Translations under genes and position numbers: made by a program
The notes under the pieces: model-generated
What the model was told of the DNA's origin: nothing
What the model saw: the letters and a program-made list of their open reading frames with translations, nothing else
The model's database searches: none
Shown here: positions 27,618 to 35,736 of the stretch, in pieces
How the letters are laid out: each line of letters opens with the position of its first letter
Position numbering within the stretch: position 1 is the first letter of the stretch
Assembly: GCF_000559085.1 (NCBI RefSeq)
Contig: NZ_JALN02000001.1
Location: 3,224,001-3,288,000 of the forward strand
Direction: 5' to 3'
From: Mycolicibacterium aromaticivorans JS19b1 = JCM 16368
Lineage (GTDB): Bacteria; Actinomycetota; Actinomycetes; Mycobacteriales; Mycobacteriaceae
DNA: 64,000 nucleotides

Positions 27618-28202
27618 ATGGCCATCGATGACCGACGCGAGCGTGAACGAGCAGCCCGGCGTCGGCTGATCGTGACCACTGCGCGCAGCGTCGCCGAGGC
27701 CGAGGGCTGGGATGCCGTCACCACGCGCCGGTTGTCGACGGAGATCGAATACAGCCAGCCGGTGTTGTACAAGCACTTCGCCGGGATGGACCAGATCGCC
27801 GATGCGGTCGCGGTCGAGGGCTTCGGCGAGCTGGCGCAGGCGATCCGCGCCGGCCACGTCGCCGACGACGATGCCGGCGATTCACTGGCCCGGGTCGCCC
27901 GCGCCTATCTCGACTTCGCCCGGGACAACCCAGCGGTCTATGACGCGATGTTCACCCGCGCGACCGGCCTGCGATTCGCAGCGGAGGAGACCCCGCCCGA
28001 GCTCGAGGCGGCGTTCGGCGAGGTGCGGCGGGCGGTCGTTGCGGTCGCCGGTGATCGGGACGCGGACACGCTCACCGAAGTGTTCTGGGCCGCGGTGCAC
28101 GGATTGGTCACGCTCAGCCGCGCCGGACGGCTGCGGTCAGGGTACGACGCAGACCGGGTTCGGCTACTGGTCGACGAGTTCACCGCCGGGTCGAGACACT
28201 AG
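27618..28202 (+). CDS. TetR-family transcriptional regulator
   Basis: 194 aa. N-terminal helix-turn-helix region RRLIVTTARSVAEAEGWDAVTTRRLSTEIEYSQPVLYKHF is typical TetR; the rest is the helical ligand domain (WHG-like C-terminal type: FWAAVHGLVTLSRAGRL). Probably represses itself and the divergent DUF1772-NIPSNAP-DUF4267 operon through the three palindromes between them. Stop TAG shares CTAG (28199-28202) with the convergent SDR gene. Confidence 0.93.
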   Translation: MAIDDRRERERAARRRLIVTTARSVAEAEGWDAVTTRRLSTEIEYSQPVLYKHFAGMDQIADAVAVEGFGELAQAIRAGHVADDDAGDSLARVARAYLDFARDNPAVYDAMFTRATGLRFAAEETPPELEAAFGEVRRAVVAVAGDRDADTLTEVFWAAVHGLVTLSRAGRLRSGYDADRVRLLVDEFTAGSRH

Positions 28203-29062
28203 TTCTGCTGCGGGTTCTCCACCACGCCGGTGGCGCTCTGAGCCCGCTTCTCGTAGGCGGCGCGGGCCGTCGTGTCGAAGTCGAGGAACACCCGATCGGT
28301 GCCCATCTTCTTGGACAACCAACGCCGGCCGCGCGGCGGCAGGAACATCACGGCGGTGGCCAGGAAGCGCGAGTAGCCCGGAACGGAGATCGACGTTGTC
28401 GGATTGTCCAAGGCCTTGACCACGGCCGCAGCGATGTCCTCGGGCTGCACCGGCTTGGTGGCCGCGGTGGTGTGGGTGCCTGAGATCAGTTCGGTATTGG
28501 TGAATGTCGGCATGACGCAACTGATCTGAACGCCCTGGGGGGCGTACTCGTCCGCCAGCCCGGTAGAGAGCCCGACCACGGCGAATTTGGTTCCGGCGTA
28601 GAGAGCCTGGCCGGGCACGGCGAGCATGCCGGCCATCGAGGCGATGTTGACGATGTGACCGCTGCGGCGCCGGACCATCTCCGGCAGCACCAGACGGCAG
28701 CCGGTCAGCACGCCGTAGAAGTTGACCTCGACGGCGGTGCGAACCGCTTGATCGGAGTGGTCGAGGAACGGCCCGACCGGCATGACCCCGGCGTTGTTGA
28801 TCAGCACGTCGATGTGCCCGCCACCGTCGGCGCGGGCCTTGTCCAGGAACGTCGCGAACGATTCGGGATCACTGACGTCGAGCGGGTAACCCGAGACCGG
28901 CCCGAGCTTGCTGAGCTGCGCGACGGCCGACTCCTCGAGCGTCACGTCCCGGTCGCCGATGACCACCCGCGCGCCGCGCTGCAAGAGGGCCCGTGCGGTC
29001 GCGAAACCGATGCCTCGGGCGGCGCCGGTGATCGCGATGGTCTTGCCCCGGATGTTGTCCAT
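28199..29062 (-). CDS. Short-chain dehydrogenase/reductase
   Basis: 287 aa classical SDR. Cofactor motif TGAARGIGFATA, INNAGVMPVG, catalytic Ser in NIASMAGM and YAGTK (Tyr/Lys). After the core come ~50 residues with RRWLSKKMGTD, common in mycobacterial SDRs linked to lipid or steroid metabolism. Start at ATG 29062, giving MDNIRGKTIAITG; the frame stays open to 30109 but the rest is spurious. Substrate unknown. Confidence 0.9.
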   Translation of the reverse strand: MDNIRGKTIAITGAARGIGFATARALLQRGARVVIGDRDVTLEESAVAQLSKLGPVSGYPLDVSDPESFATFLDKARADGGGHIDVLINNAGVMPVGPFLDHSDQAVRTAVEVNFYGVLTGCRLVLPEMVRRRSGHIVNIASMAGMLAVPGQALYAGTKFAVVGLSTGLADEYAPQGVQISCVMPTFTNTELISGTHTTAATKPVQPEDIAAAVVKALDNPTTSISVPGYSRFLATAVMFLPPRGRRWLSKKMGTDRVFLDFDTTARAAYEKRAQSATGVVENPQQN

Positions 29063-29072
29063 GAGCCGAAAC

Positions 29073-29086
29073 TTTACAGGTGTCAA
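29073..29086. promoter_or_regulatory. Candidate operator/promoter TTTACA-GG-TGTCAA upstream of the SDR gene
   Basis: Imperfect palindrome (five of six pairs) starting 11 bp before the SDR start; on the minus strand it reads TTGACACCTGTAAA, so it also supplies a TTGACA hexamer. It could be a TetR-family operator. No -10 at a normal distance was found, hence the low confidence. Confidence 0.3.
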
Positions 29087-29131
29087 CTTTTGGGCGAAAG
29101 GTTGTCGCGGAATCGACGGTGCATCGACGAT

Positions 29132-29190
29132 GTCGAGTGTGCGGGCAGGCCGAGTTCCCCGCGCCGGGCCGCCCGGATCGCACACTCGAC
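29132..29190. repeat. Long intergenic inverted repeat, 12-bp perfect arms
   Basis: GTCGAGTGTGCG (29132-29143) and CGCACACTCGAC (29179-29190) are exact reverse complements, separated by a 35-nt GC-rich loop that can itself fold. It lies between the divergent SDR and GNAT genes, so it is not an ordinary terminator. It could be an intergenic palindromic repeat unit or a structured leader of the GNAT mRNA. Confidence 0.65.
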
Positions 29191-29209
29191 GCGCGCAGAG
29201 AATGGTCGG

Positions 29210-29698
29210 GTGAACCGTTTGCGCTTCGTCCCTGTCGACGAGGACGACGTGCTCGCCGCGCCGCTCCTGGCGGAGCTCGCCGTTGAGTACGCCACCCGCT
29301 ACGAGGCTCCCGAGGCGGCGGTGGCGCGATGGCTGCGCGACCATCCGGCCGACCAGTTCCACCCGCCGGACGGCGGCATGCTCATCGGGCTGCTCGGCGA
29401 TCAGCCGGTGACGGGCGGAGCGTTCTGTCGCTTCGACGACGACACTGCCGAACTCAAACGGATCTGGACCGACAGCGGGCATCGGCGGCAAGGCCATGCC
29501 GCCGCGCTTCTCACGGCACTGGAGGCCGAGATCACCCGGCGCGGGTATCGCCGCATCTACCTCACCACCGGCAACCGGCAGCCTGAGGCCGAGGCGTTGT
29601 ACGACAGCGCCGGCTACACCCGCCTCGATCAACCGCTGCCCAGCGACGCCGAGCAGTATCCGATCGCCTTCGTCAAGGTGCTGACGAGCGACCGCTGA
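29210..29698 (+). CDS. GNAT-family N-acetyltransferase
   Basis: 162 aa. The acetyl-CoA site reads ELKRIWTDSGHRRQGHAAALL (R/Q-x-x-G-x-G/A form), followed by RRIYLTTGNRQPEAEALYDSAGY, the standard GNAT fold. The substrate is unknown. The start is taken as GTG 29210 (MNRLRFVPVDEDD), 19 bp after the inverted repeat; no strong ribosome site is seen. Confidence 0.85.
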   Translation: MNRLRFVPVDEDDVLAAPLLAELAVEYATRYEAPEAAVARWLRDHPADQFHPPDGGMLIGLLGDQPVTGGAFCRFDDDTAELKRIWTDSGHRRQGHAAALLTALEAEITRRGYRRIYLTTGNRQPEAEALYDSAGYTRLDQPLPSDAEQYPIAFVKVLTSDR

Positions 29699-29733
29699 CC
29701 GAATCGCAAGCGGGCGCATGATGATTCGGTGAA

Positions 29734-30468
29734 TCAGACGCGGGTCGCCTGACGCGCCGCGTCGCGAACAGGTCCGATCCACACGTCGCCGTGCCCGGGA
29801 ATCAGCACGTCGATGTCCAGCAACGCCAGTGCAGACAGACTGCGCACACACCCCGGCTCGTCGTGGTTGAACACCCGGTGCAGCAACTGCGGACCCTTGG
29901 TCGGGGACAATGGATGCCCGGTCACCAGAGCGTCGCCACTGACCAGAACGTTGTCGACGACGTAGGAGCAATGTCCGCCGGTGTGGCCGGGCGTCGGAAC
30001 GGCCAGCGGTCGACCGGGCAGTGTCTCGGCGACGGCAGGCGTGAGCGCATCTGCGGTGGGAATGCCGTCGTGAATCAGCGCGCCCTTGCGCGCGATGTCC
30101 AGCGACCACTTCACCCAGCGGGGCTGCCAGGCGTGCAGCACCAGATCGGCCGGCGACGCCTGCTGCAGGTATTCGCGCTTGGCGTGGCCGACCTCGTCGG
30201 CGTGGCAGTAGACCGGGGTGCCATGGGTGTTGGCGAACCAGATCGCGGTACCGAGGTGATCGACGTGGGCGTGGGTGAGCAGGATCGCCGTCACGTCCGT
30301 CGGGCCGAACCCGAGTTCCCGCAACGACGTCAGGACGTCATCGCGGTTGCCGGGGAATCCGGCATCGATCAACATCACGCCTGCGTCGTCGGTCACGACC
30401 GTCCAATTGACCAGCGGCGTCTGCGCCATGTGCACGCGGTCGGTGATAGCGGTCAGGGCCACGGCCAT
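29734..30468 (-). CDS. Metallo-beta-lactamase-fold hydrolase
   Basis: 244 aa. Zinc motif LLTHAHVDHLG (HxHxDH), then PTPGHTGGHCSY, SGDALVTGH and IPGHGD complete the set of MBL metal ligands. Family members include glyoxalase II, lactonases and other hydrolases; the substrate is unknown and true beta-lactamase activity unlikely. Start ATG 30468 (MAVALTAITDRVHM); an ATG seven codons upstream is possible. Divergent from fgd1, as for Rv0406c in M. tuberculosis (recalled). Confidence 0.9.
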   Translation of the reverse strand: MAVALTAITDRVHMAQTPLVNWTVVTDDAGVMLIDAGFPGNRDDVLTSLRELGFGPTDVTAILLTHAHVDHLGTAIWFANTHGTPVYCHADEVGHAKREYLQQASPADLVLHAWQPRWVKWSLDIARKGALIHDGIPTADALTPAVAETLPGRPLAVPTPGHTGGHCSYVVDNVLVSGDALVTGHPLSPTKGPQLLHRVFNHDEPGCVRSLSALALLDIDVLIPGHGDVWIGPVRDAARQATRV

Positions 30469-30544
30469 GCCGCGAGTGTAGGCGCGCACCCTCGACTAGG
30501 ACTCGGCCGCTCGCTGTGCACCGAAGGGGAGTAGAAACGAGAGC

Positions 30545-31555
30545 GTGGCTGAACTGAAACTGGGATACAAGGCGTCGGCGGAGCAGTTCGCGCCGCGTGA
30601 GTTGGTCGAGCTGGCGGTGCTGGCCGAGGCGCACGGGATGGACAGCGCGACGGTCAGCGACCATTTCCAGCCGTGGCGTCACGAGGGTGGGCACGCACCG
30701 TTCTCACTGGCATGGATGACGGCGGTGGGTGAGCGCACCACGCGGCTGGTCCTCGGAACGTCGGTGCTGACCCCCACCTTCCGGTACAACCCCGCCGTGA
30801 TTGCACAGGCGTTCGCCACGATGGGGTGTCTGTACCCGGATCGCATCTTCCTCGGGGTCGGCACCGGTGAGTCGCTCAACGAGATCGCCACTGGCTACGA
30901 GGGCGACTGGCCGGAGTTCAAGGAGCGCTACGCCCGGCTGCGCGAGTCGGTGCGGCTGATGCGTGAGCTGTGGCTGGGCGATCGGGTCGATTTCGAGGGC
31001 GAGTACTACAAGACCAAGGGCGCCTCGATCTACGACGTGCCTGAAGGTGGCATCCCGATCTACATCGCCGCGGGTGGGCCGCAGGTTGCCAAGTACGCCG
31101 GCCGCGCGGGCGACGGGTTCATCTGCACCTCCGGCAAGGGCGAAGAGCTCTACAAGGACAAGCTGATCCCGGCGATGAAAGAGGGTGCCGAGGCGGCGGG
31201 CAAGAACCCCGACGACATCGACCGGATGATCGAGATCAAGATCTCCTATGACACCGATCCCGAACTGGCGCTGGAGAATACGCGGTTCTGGGCGCCCCTG
31301 TCGCTGACGGCCGAGCAGAAGACCAACATCCACGATCCACTGGAGATGGAGAAGGCGGCCGACGAATTGCCCATCGAGCAGGTCGCCAAGCGGTGGATCG
31401 TGGCCTCCGATCCCGACGAAGCTGTCGAGAAGGTCGGCGACTACGTGAAGTACGGTCTCAACCACCTGGTGTTCCACGCCCCGGGTCATGATCAGCGCCG
31501 GTTCCTCGACTTGTTCCAGCGGGATCTGGAACCGCGGTTGCGCAAGCTCGGCTAG
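30545..31555 (+). CDS. fgd1: F420-dependent glucose-6-phosphate dehydrogenase
   Basis: 336 aa, the same length as the M. tuberculosis enzyme. Oxidises glucose 6-phosphate to 6-phosphogluconolactone and reduces cofactor F420, the source of F420H2 that also activates nitroimidazole prodrugs. Luciferase-like fold; known active-site residues H40 and W44 (SDHFQPW) and E109 (GTGES) are in register. GTG start behind GAGAGC. It marks the left border of the polysaccharide locus; its TAG shares CTAG (31552-31555) with the first gene of that locus. Confidence 0.97.
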   Translation: MAELKLGYKASAEQFAPRELVELAVLAEAHGMDSATVSDHFQPWRHEGGHAPFSLAWMTAVGERTTRLVLGTSVLTPTFRYNPAVIAQAFATMGCLYPDRIFLGVGTGESLNEIATGYEGDWPEFKERYARLRESVRLMRELWLGDRVDFEGEYYKTKGASIYDVPEGGIPIYIAAGGPQVAKYAGRAGDGFICTSGKGEELYKDKLIPAMKEGAEAAGKNPDDIDRMIEIKISYDTDPELALENTRFWAPLSLTAEQKTNIHDPLEMEKAADELPIEQVAKRWIVASDPDEAVEKVGDYVKYGLNHLVFHAPGHDQRRFLDLFQRDLEPRLRKLG

Positions 31556-32664
31556 GAGTTCTTGCCCGCCGCATCCCGATTTTCGAAACCCGCATAACGC
31601 AGCCACCGACCGCTCGCGGACATCAGTTCGTCGAACGGTCGGAGCTGCGTGCCCGGGTACTGTTCGGCGAACGTCGTCGACGGCAGTTTTCTCGCCGTGC
31701 CTTGAAGCCACCAAATCTGCTTGCTCACATCGGGTTCGGGCGAAATCGGTTGAGGTTCGGATATCGGCGGCGAGAACTTATCCCGCAACGCTTGCTTGAT
31801 CCGGCCTTTGGTGTCACCGGTCATCCGACGTTTGACGGCGCGCGCGGGTGCGATGTTGAACAGCTTTTGCCGGACCGCGGAGAGTCGGCTCTCCCGGAAT
31901 GCCGAGTCGGGCAGCATCCGAATCGTCGACGGATCAACGCCGACTTCGTGGGCGATGGCGCGATAGAAATCAGCCCACGTGTGCGTCTCCGCATCGGAGA
32001 TATTGAAGATACCGGAGCGGGCGTGGGGGGATTTCGCCAGTTGAACCAGATGCTCCATCAGGTTGTCCACATGGATCAGATTGCAGATCCCGCGCCCCTC
32101 GTTGAACAAGTACGCAGTGCCCTCGAGCAGTGCCTTGGCCGGATCGACCACCCAACCGGCCCCCGGTCCCCAGACCAGTCCCGGCCGCAGAATCACGACC
32201 TTCACGGCGCCTTCCGGCTGGGCGCGCAGCCACGCTTCGGCTGCCCGTTTCCCGTGGGCGTACTCCATCCAGTGCGGGCTGTCGGCCACCGAATCGTCGT
32301 TCAGCTCGGGCTCTTCGGCCCTTCCGAACACCTCAGCTGAGCTCATGTGCACGAACAGGGGAACTTCCGCCTCCTGGCATGCGGTGTACATGGCTTGCAC
32401 ATCGCCGAGGATGCGCCGATCGTCGGCCAGGGTCAGATTCACCACCATTCCGCATCCCCGCAGGAGCGGAACCAGAGATGGCGCATCGCCGGCGTCACCG
32501 AGTGCCAGCCTCGCGCCGAACCGCGCCAATCGCCCCTGACTGCGCGGCGATCGGACGATCGGAACGATCGGCAGGTCCCCGAGGAGCTCGGCACGTTCGA
32601 CGAGGCGGGCGCCGACGAAGCTCGCCGCTCCGATGATTGCGATGGGCATGATTGGCGTCGTCAC
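31552..32664 (-). CDS. Extended SDR, NAD-dependent epimerase/dehydratase family
   Basis: 370 aa. N-terminal [14 protein letters not shown] nucleotide-binding loop, Ser in HMSSAEVFG and YAHGKRAAE (Tyr-x3-Lys), as in sugar-nucleotide epimerases and dehydratases. The C-terminal ~120 residues are basic and unusual ([26 protein letters not shown], then a Pro-rich part), so it may act on a lipid-linked or polymeric sugar. GTG 32664 overlaps the stop of the Gfo/Idh gene (GTGA); ATG 32649 is an alternative. Third gene of a minus-strand operon with oxidoreductase and flippase. Confidence 0.83.
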   Translation of the reverse strand: MTTPIMPIAIIGAASFVGARLVERAELLGDLPIVPIVRSPRSQGRLARFGARLALGDAGDAPSLVPLLRGCGMVVNLTLADDRRILGDVQAMYTACQEAEVPLFVHMSSAEVFGRAEEPELNDDSVADSPHWMEYAHGKRAAEAWLRAQPEGAVKVVILRPGLVWGPGAGWVVDPAKALLEGTAYLFNEGRGICNLIHVDNLMEHLVQLAKSPHARSGIFNISDAETHTWADFYRAIAHEVGVDPSTIRMLPDSAFRESRLSAVRQKLFNIAPARAVKRRMTGDTKGRIKQALRDKFSPPISEPQPISPEPDVSKQIWWLQGTARKLPSTTFAEQYPGTQLRPFDELMSASGRWLRYAGFENRDAAGKNS

Positions 32665-33746
32665 GGACGGCCCGCCTTCCAGTGCTTGGCGCGAGCGGCT
32701 GCCTGTTCGTCGGGGGGCAGCCACGAACAATCCAGCGGTTCTGCGTTCTCGTAGGCCTGCTCGATCGCGACTTGCACACTTGCTGCCTGCACACCGGTCA
32801 CGGGAAACGCTTCCCCGTAGCGAATGCACCGCAGCATGGCGACCAGTTCCGCGTCGAAGCAGGGACGGAGATTGCCGGGCCGGACCCGCTTGCCACCACC
32901 TGGGGTGAGGTCCGTGGGCCAGGACGTCGTGCTCGGTATCAGCGACCATCCCTGTGTCGTTTTGCGGCTGTAGGTCCGAAGGTCTCCGGCGTCGAGCTTC
33001 ACTTCACCCAATGTGCCGCGTATCCACAGTCCATTGTTCAACGGGTACTCCCAGCTGACCTGCATGATGCCGCGTGCTCGCGGAAATGTCAGTTCCAGAA
33101 GCGAATTCGTCTCCACACCGTTGTTCAGGCTGTCGTCGAACGAGCGAGTGACCACCGGGTCGCCGAAAATCCAGGCCAACAGGTCCAGCATGTGCACGCC
33201 GATATCCAGCAGCGCGCCGCCGCCTGCTCGTTCGCGCCGGAACGCCGCATCGGTAGCCGCCTGCCAGCCGTAGGTATTTCCCTCGCGGTAGGTGAACTCG
33301 AGCTCCTCACCGAGCTCGCCGCTCGCGACCAGCCGTGCGACGTCGGCGAAGTTCGAGTAGAACCGCCGCGGGTATGCCACCCCCAGCACCCGGTCGGCCT
33401 TCGTTGCCGCGGCGTTCATCCGATCCGCATCGGCCACCGTCGTCGTCATCGGCTTCTCGCACAGGACGTGGCAATCGTGTTCGAATGCCGCACACGCATG
33501 CTCGGCATGGAAGCCGGGCGGTGAGGCGATGATGGCGAGGTCGTACGAAGCGTCCCGAAACGCTGCCTCGCAATCCGGGTAGGGCCGCGCCCGCTTGAAC
33601 TTCGCTGCGATCTGGCGTCCGCGTGATTCGTTGGGGTCAACGACGCCCAGGACCTCGATGGCCTTGGCCTTTTCCAGCCGACGCAGAGGGGGTCGGTAAT
33701 GCTCCCCGACCACTGCTCCCGCGCCGATCAAGAGGACTCTGATCAT
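32661..33746 (-). CDS. Gfo/Idh/MocA-family oxidoreductase
   Basis: 361 aa. N-terminal Rossmann domain (MIRVLLIGAGAVVGEHYRPPL), VDPNESRGRQIA, CEKPMTTTVADAD (the EKP motif of the family) and a C-terminal domain with GGGALLDIGVHMLDLLAWIFGDP. Family members oxidise or reduce C3/C4 hydroxyls of sugars and sugar nucleotides with NAD(P). ATG 33746 behind AAAGG. Its position between epimerase and flippase suggests it shapes a nucleotide sugar or inositol for the polysaccharide. Confidence 0.88.
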   Translation of the reverse strand: MIRVLLIGAGAVVGEHYRPPLRRLEKAKAIEVLGVVDPNESRGRQIAAKFKRARPYPDCEAAFRDASYDLAIIASPPGFHAEHACAAFEHDCHVLCEKPMTTTVADADRMNAAATKADRVLGVAYPRRFYSNFADVARLVASGELGEELEFTYREGNTYGWQAATDAAFRRERAGGGALLDIGVHMLDLLAWIFGDPVVTRSFDDSLNNGVETNSLLELTFPRARGIMQVSWEYPLNNGLWIRGTLGEVKLDAGDLRTYSRKTTQGWSLIPSTTSWPTDLTPGGGKRVRPGNLRPCFDAELVAMLRCIRYGEAFPVTGVQAASVQVAIEQAYENAEPLDCSWLPPDEQAAARAKHWKAGRP

Positions 33747-33816
33747 CGACAGCCTTTCCCCCGCCAACAGGCCCAATCTCGCGGTCAAGCCTAGTACCTC
33801 GGGGACTCGCGTATGG

Positions 33817-35355
33817 TCAATCCTGCTCTGCGCGCTCTATTGTGGGCGGCGACAACGGCCCCAAGATGAGAGAGGCCAGCGGCTTCGCACGGGCAGGAAC
33901 TCGCGAGAGCAGTCGATTCGCGAGCTCGGGATCGACCAGCCGCAGCACGCCGAACAAGCGCAAGGCGACCAGGTACGTGATGATCGCCGCAGGTGCGGCG
34001 ATCACCAATGACCAGGCGCCGCCGATGTTTACGACGATGACATAAGCGACCGCGCCCTGCGCCACCGCGGCGAGCGCTATCGCTCCCAACGCTCGATAAG
34101 GCGGATGGAACCCCAATTGGACTGCTGCGCAGACTATTTCGATAGCAATGACCAAAACCATGACAATTCCGCGCGACCAGGCCGCCCCCATCAGCCCGTA
34201 GCGGGGTATCAAGACAAAGCCCAACAAGACCACGCCGGCCAGACCAACTGCATTGGATACCAACAGGATTCTGGTCTTCCCCAGGCTCAGGATGAGCTGC
34301 AGGGTGGTGCCCCCCAGACTGCTGAATGCCAGGGCGATCAGCAATATCGACGCAACGGGGGCGGCGTCGGCAAAATCGGCGCCGAAAATGAAGGGTATCA
34401 AGGCCGGTGCGATCGCCGCGAGACCCAGGCAGAGTGGCAACATCAGCATGGCCATCAGCGCCGTCATCGTCTTGTAGAGGCTCATCATGCGGTCGTGGGC
34501 GCCCTGGCCGCTCTGCTCGCTGAAACGTGGCAGGAGGGCCGAGAGTAAGAGCTGCGGCAGCTGTGCCGCGATCTCAGCCACAGTCAGTGCCACCGCGAAC
34601 AAGCCGACTGCCGCGAGGGTGGCGTAGTGCTCCAGGAAGATGATCTGGGTTCGGCCGAATACGAGATTGCCGATGATGGCGATCGTCCAGCTGACCATCG
34701 TGAACCCGACGAGTTCTCGCCGGAGCCCGCGATCGACTCGAGGTTTCTTTCGCAGCTGCGGGAAGACGCGGCTGGCCGGCACGATGGTGCCGGCGATATT
34801 GCCTGCCAGAGTGCCGGGAATACCGAATAGCCAGGCGCCCACGACGGTCGTCGTGACGCGTAGCAATGCCGAGAGCGTGGAGACCCGCGCGAGCTTGTCG
34901 AAACGCTGTTCGCCCCTCAGATTGAACAGGTACAAGTCGGACATTCGCCAGCAGATGAACCAGGTCAACGCGACGACGATCACGATGATCTGCGCGTGCT
35001 CAGAACTCCCTCGGAGCGCGCCTCTGCCGGGACCGTCGAGCCATACGAACAACACCACACCGACCACGAGCGCGACCACCATCGACAGCCGGGTGATCGC
35101 CCCGATGAGGCCATCGACCTCATCGTTTCGGTCTGCCGCGCGGAGGTTCGGAATGAATCGCTGCTGCACGACGTCGCTTCCCATGGTGGCGACCGCTATA
35201 GCGACCGTGACACACCAGATGACGTACGCGACGACGCCGAGATCGTCGGGCCCCAGCAGCCTCGCCGCGATCGCGCTGCCGACGAAACCGGAAAGCGTGA
35301 TGGCAGCGCCCGAAAGGGCGCCAAGAAGGGTATTGCGGGCAAAAGTCGGCGCCAT
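33817..35355 (-). CDS. Wzx-type polysaccharide flippase (MOP superfamily)
   Basis: 512 aa with about 12-14 hydrophobic helices and little else. N-terminal ARNTLLGALSGAAITLSGFVGSAIAARLLGPDDLGVVAYV is the typical opening of polysaccharide_synt/Wzx proteins, which move undecaprenyl-linked repeat units across the membrane. ATG 35355 with a GA-rich ribosome region. Upstream gene of the operon flippase-Gfo/Idh-epimerase. No other flippase is encoded in the window. Confidence 0.85.
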   Translation of the reverse strand: MAPTFARNTLLGALSGAAITLSGFVGSAIAARLLGPDDLGVVAYVIWCVTVAIAVATMGSDVVQQRFIPNLRAADRNDEVDGLIGAITRLSMVVALVVGVVLFVWLDGPGRGALRGSSEHAQIIVIVVALTWFICWRMSDLYLFNLRGEQRFDKLARVSTLSALLRVTTTVVGAWLFGIPGTLAGNIAGTIVPASRVFPQLRKKPRVDRGLRRELVGFTMVSWTIAIIGNLVFGRTQIIFLEHYATLAAVGLFAVALTVAEIAAQLPQLLLSALLPRFSEQSGQGAHDRMMSLYKTMTALMAMLMLPLCLGLAAIAPALIPFIFGADFADAAPVASILLIALAFSSLGGTTLQLILSLGKTRILLVSNAVGLAGVVLLGFVLIPRYGLMGAAWSRGIVMVLVIAIEIVCAAVQLGFHPPYRALGAIALAAVAQGAVAYVIVVNIGGAWSLVIAAPAAIITYLVALRLFGVLRLVDPELANRLLSRVPARAKPLASLILGPLSPPTIERAEQD

Positions 35356-35723
35356 CTACCTCATTCCCCTAGTGACACAGGCCGCGTCCGGCGCGATGCA
35401 CGGCGATCATGTTGCTATCTCCGCGATTTCGCCGATGCCCCCATCGATGACTCCCTCAATTCTGTTGACATCGGAACGAGAGACCCGCCGACTGTGCCCA
35501 AGATATCGCGACGGTGCTCGTGGCACCTGGATGATCGCAGATTCGGCGGCGCGCGTTGAGCCCTTCGCGCCCAGATCCCGCGGCTAGACTTCGGAATGGC
35601 GAATACACGAAATCTGCCGCCACATGTGGGTTTCGTGAATGTGTATTGAGGGGGGAAATTGGCGGCCGCGACCAAGACGAGTCTGATCGGATCTCCCAAC
35701 CCTGCGATGCGCGTGATTTTTCC
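35356..35723. other. Divergent intergenic region, flippase (-) / asnB-like (+)
   Basis: 368 bp with no convincing protein gene except a 25-residue leader frame. It holds a TAGACT hexamer (35585-35590) that could be a -10 for the plus strand, a TTGACA at 35465-35470, and a structured segment at 35602-35647 described separately. The frames covering it on both strands continue from coding sequence and look spurious. Confidence 0.5.
35602..35647 (+). promoter_or_regulatory. Overlapping inverted repeats in the leader of the asnB-like gene
   Basis: AATACAC (35602-35608) pairs with GTGTATT (35641-35647), and CACGAAA (35606-35612) pairs with TTTCGTG (35631-35637). The two pairings share bases 35606-35608 and so compete. 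The first ends directly before the purine-rich GAGGGGGG ribosome site at 35648, so the choice of fold could expose or hide it. Could equally be a DNA operator. Confidence 0.45.
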
Positions 35724-35736
35724 GTGTGCGGGATAG
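35659..35736 (+). CDS. Possible 25-aa leader peptide overlapping the asnB-like start
   Basis: A TTG start three bases after GAGGGGGGAAA (the only strong ribosome site in the region) opens a 25-codon frame, MAAATKTSL...VIFPCAG, that stops at TAG 35734-35736, 13 nt inside the asnB-like gene, whose own GTG (35724) has no visible Shine-Dalgarno. A leader peptide providing translational coupling would explain this. Nothing in the peptide itself is recognisable. Confidence 0.35.
   Translation: MAAATKTSLIGSPNPAMRVIFPCAG

Noticed and set aside
29063..30109. N-terminal extension of the SDR frame
   Set aside because: The SDR fold begins at ATG 29062; the extension runs antisense through the GNAT gene.
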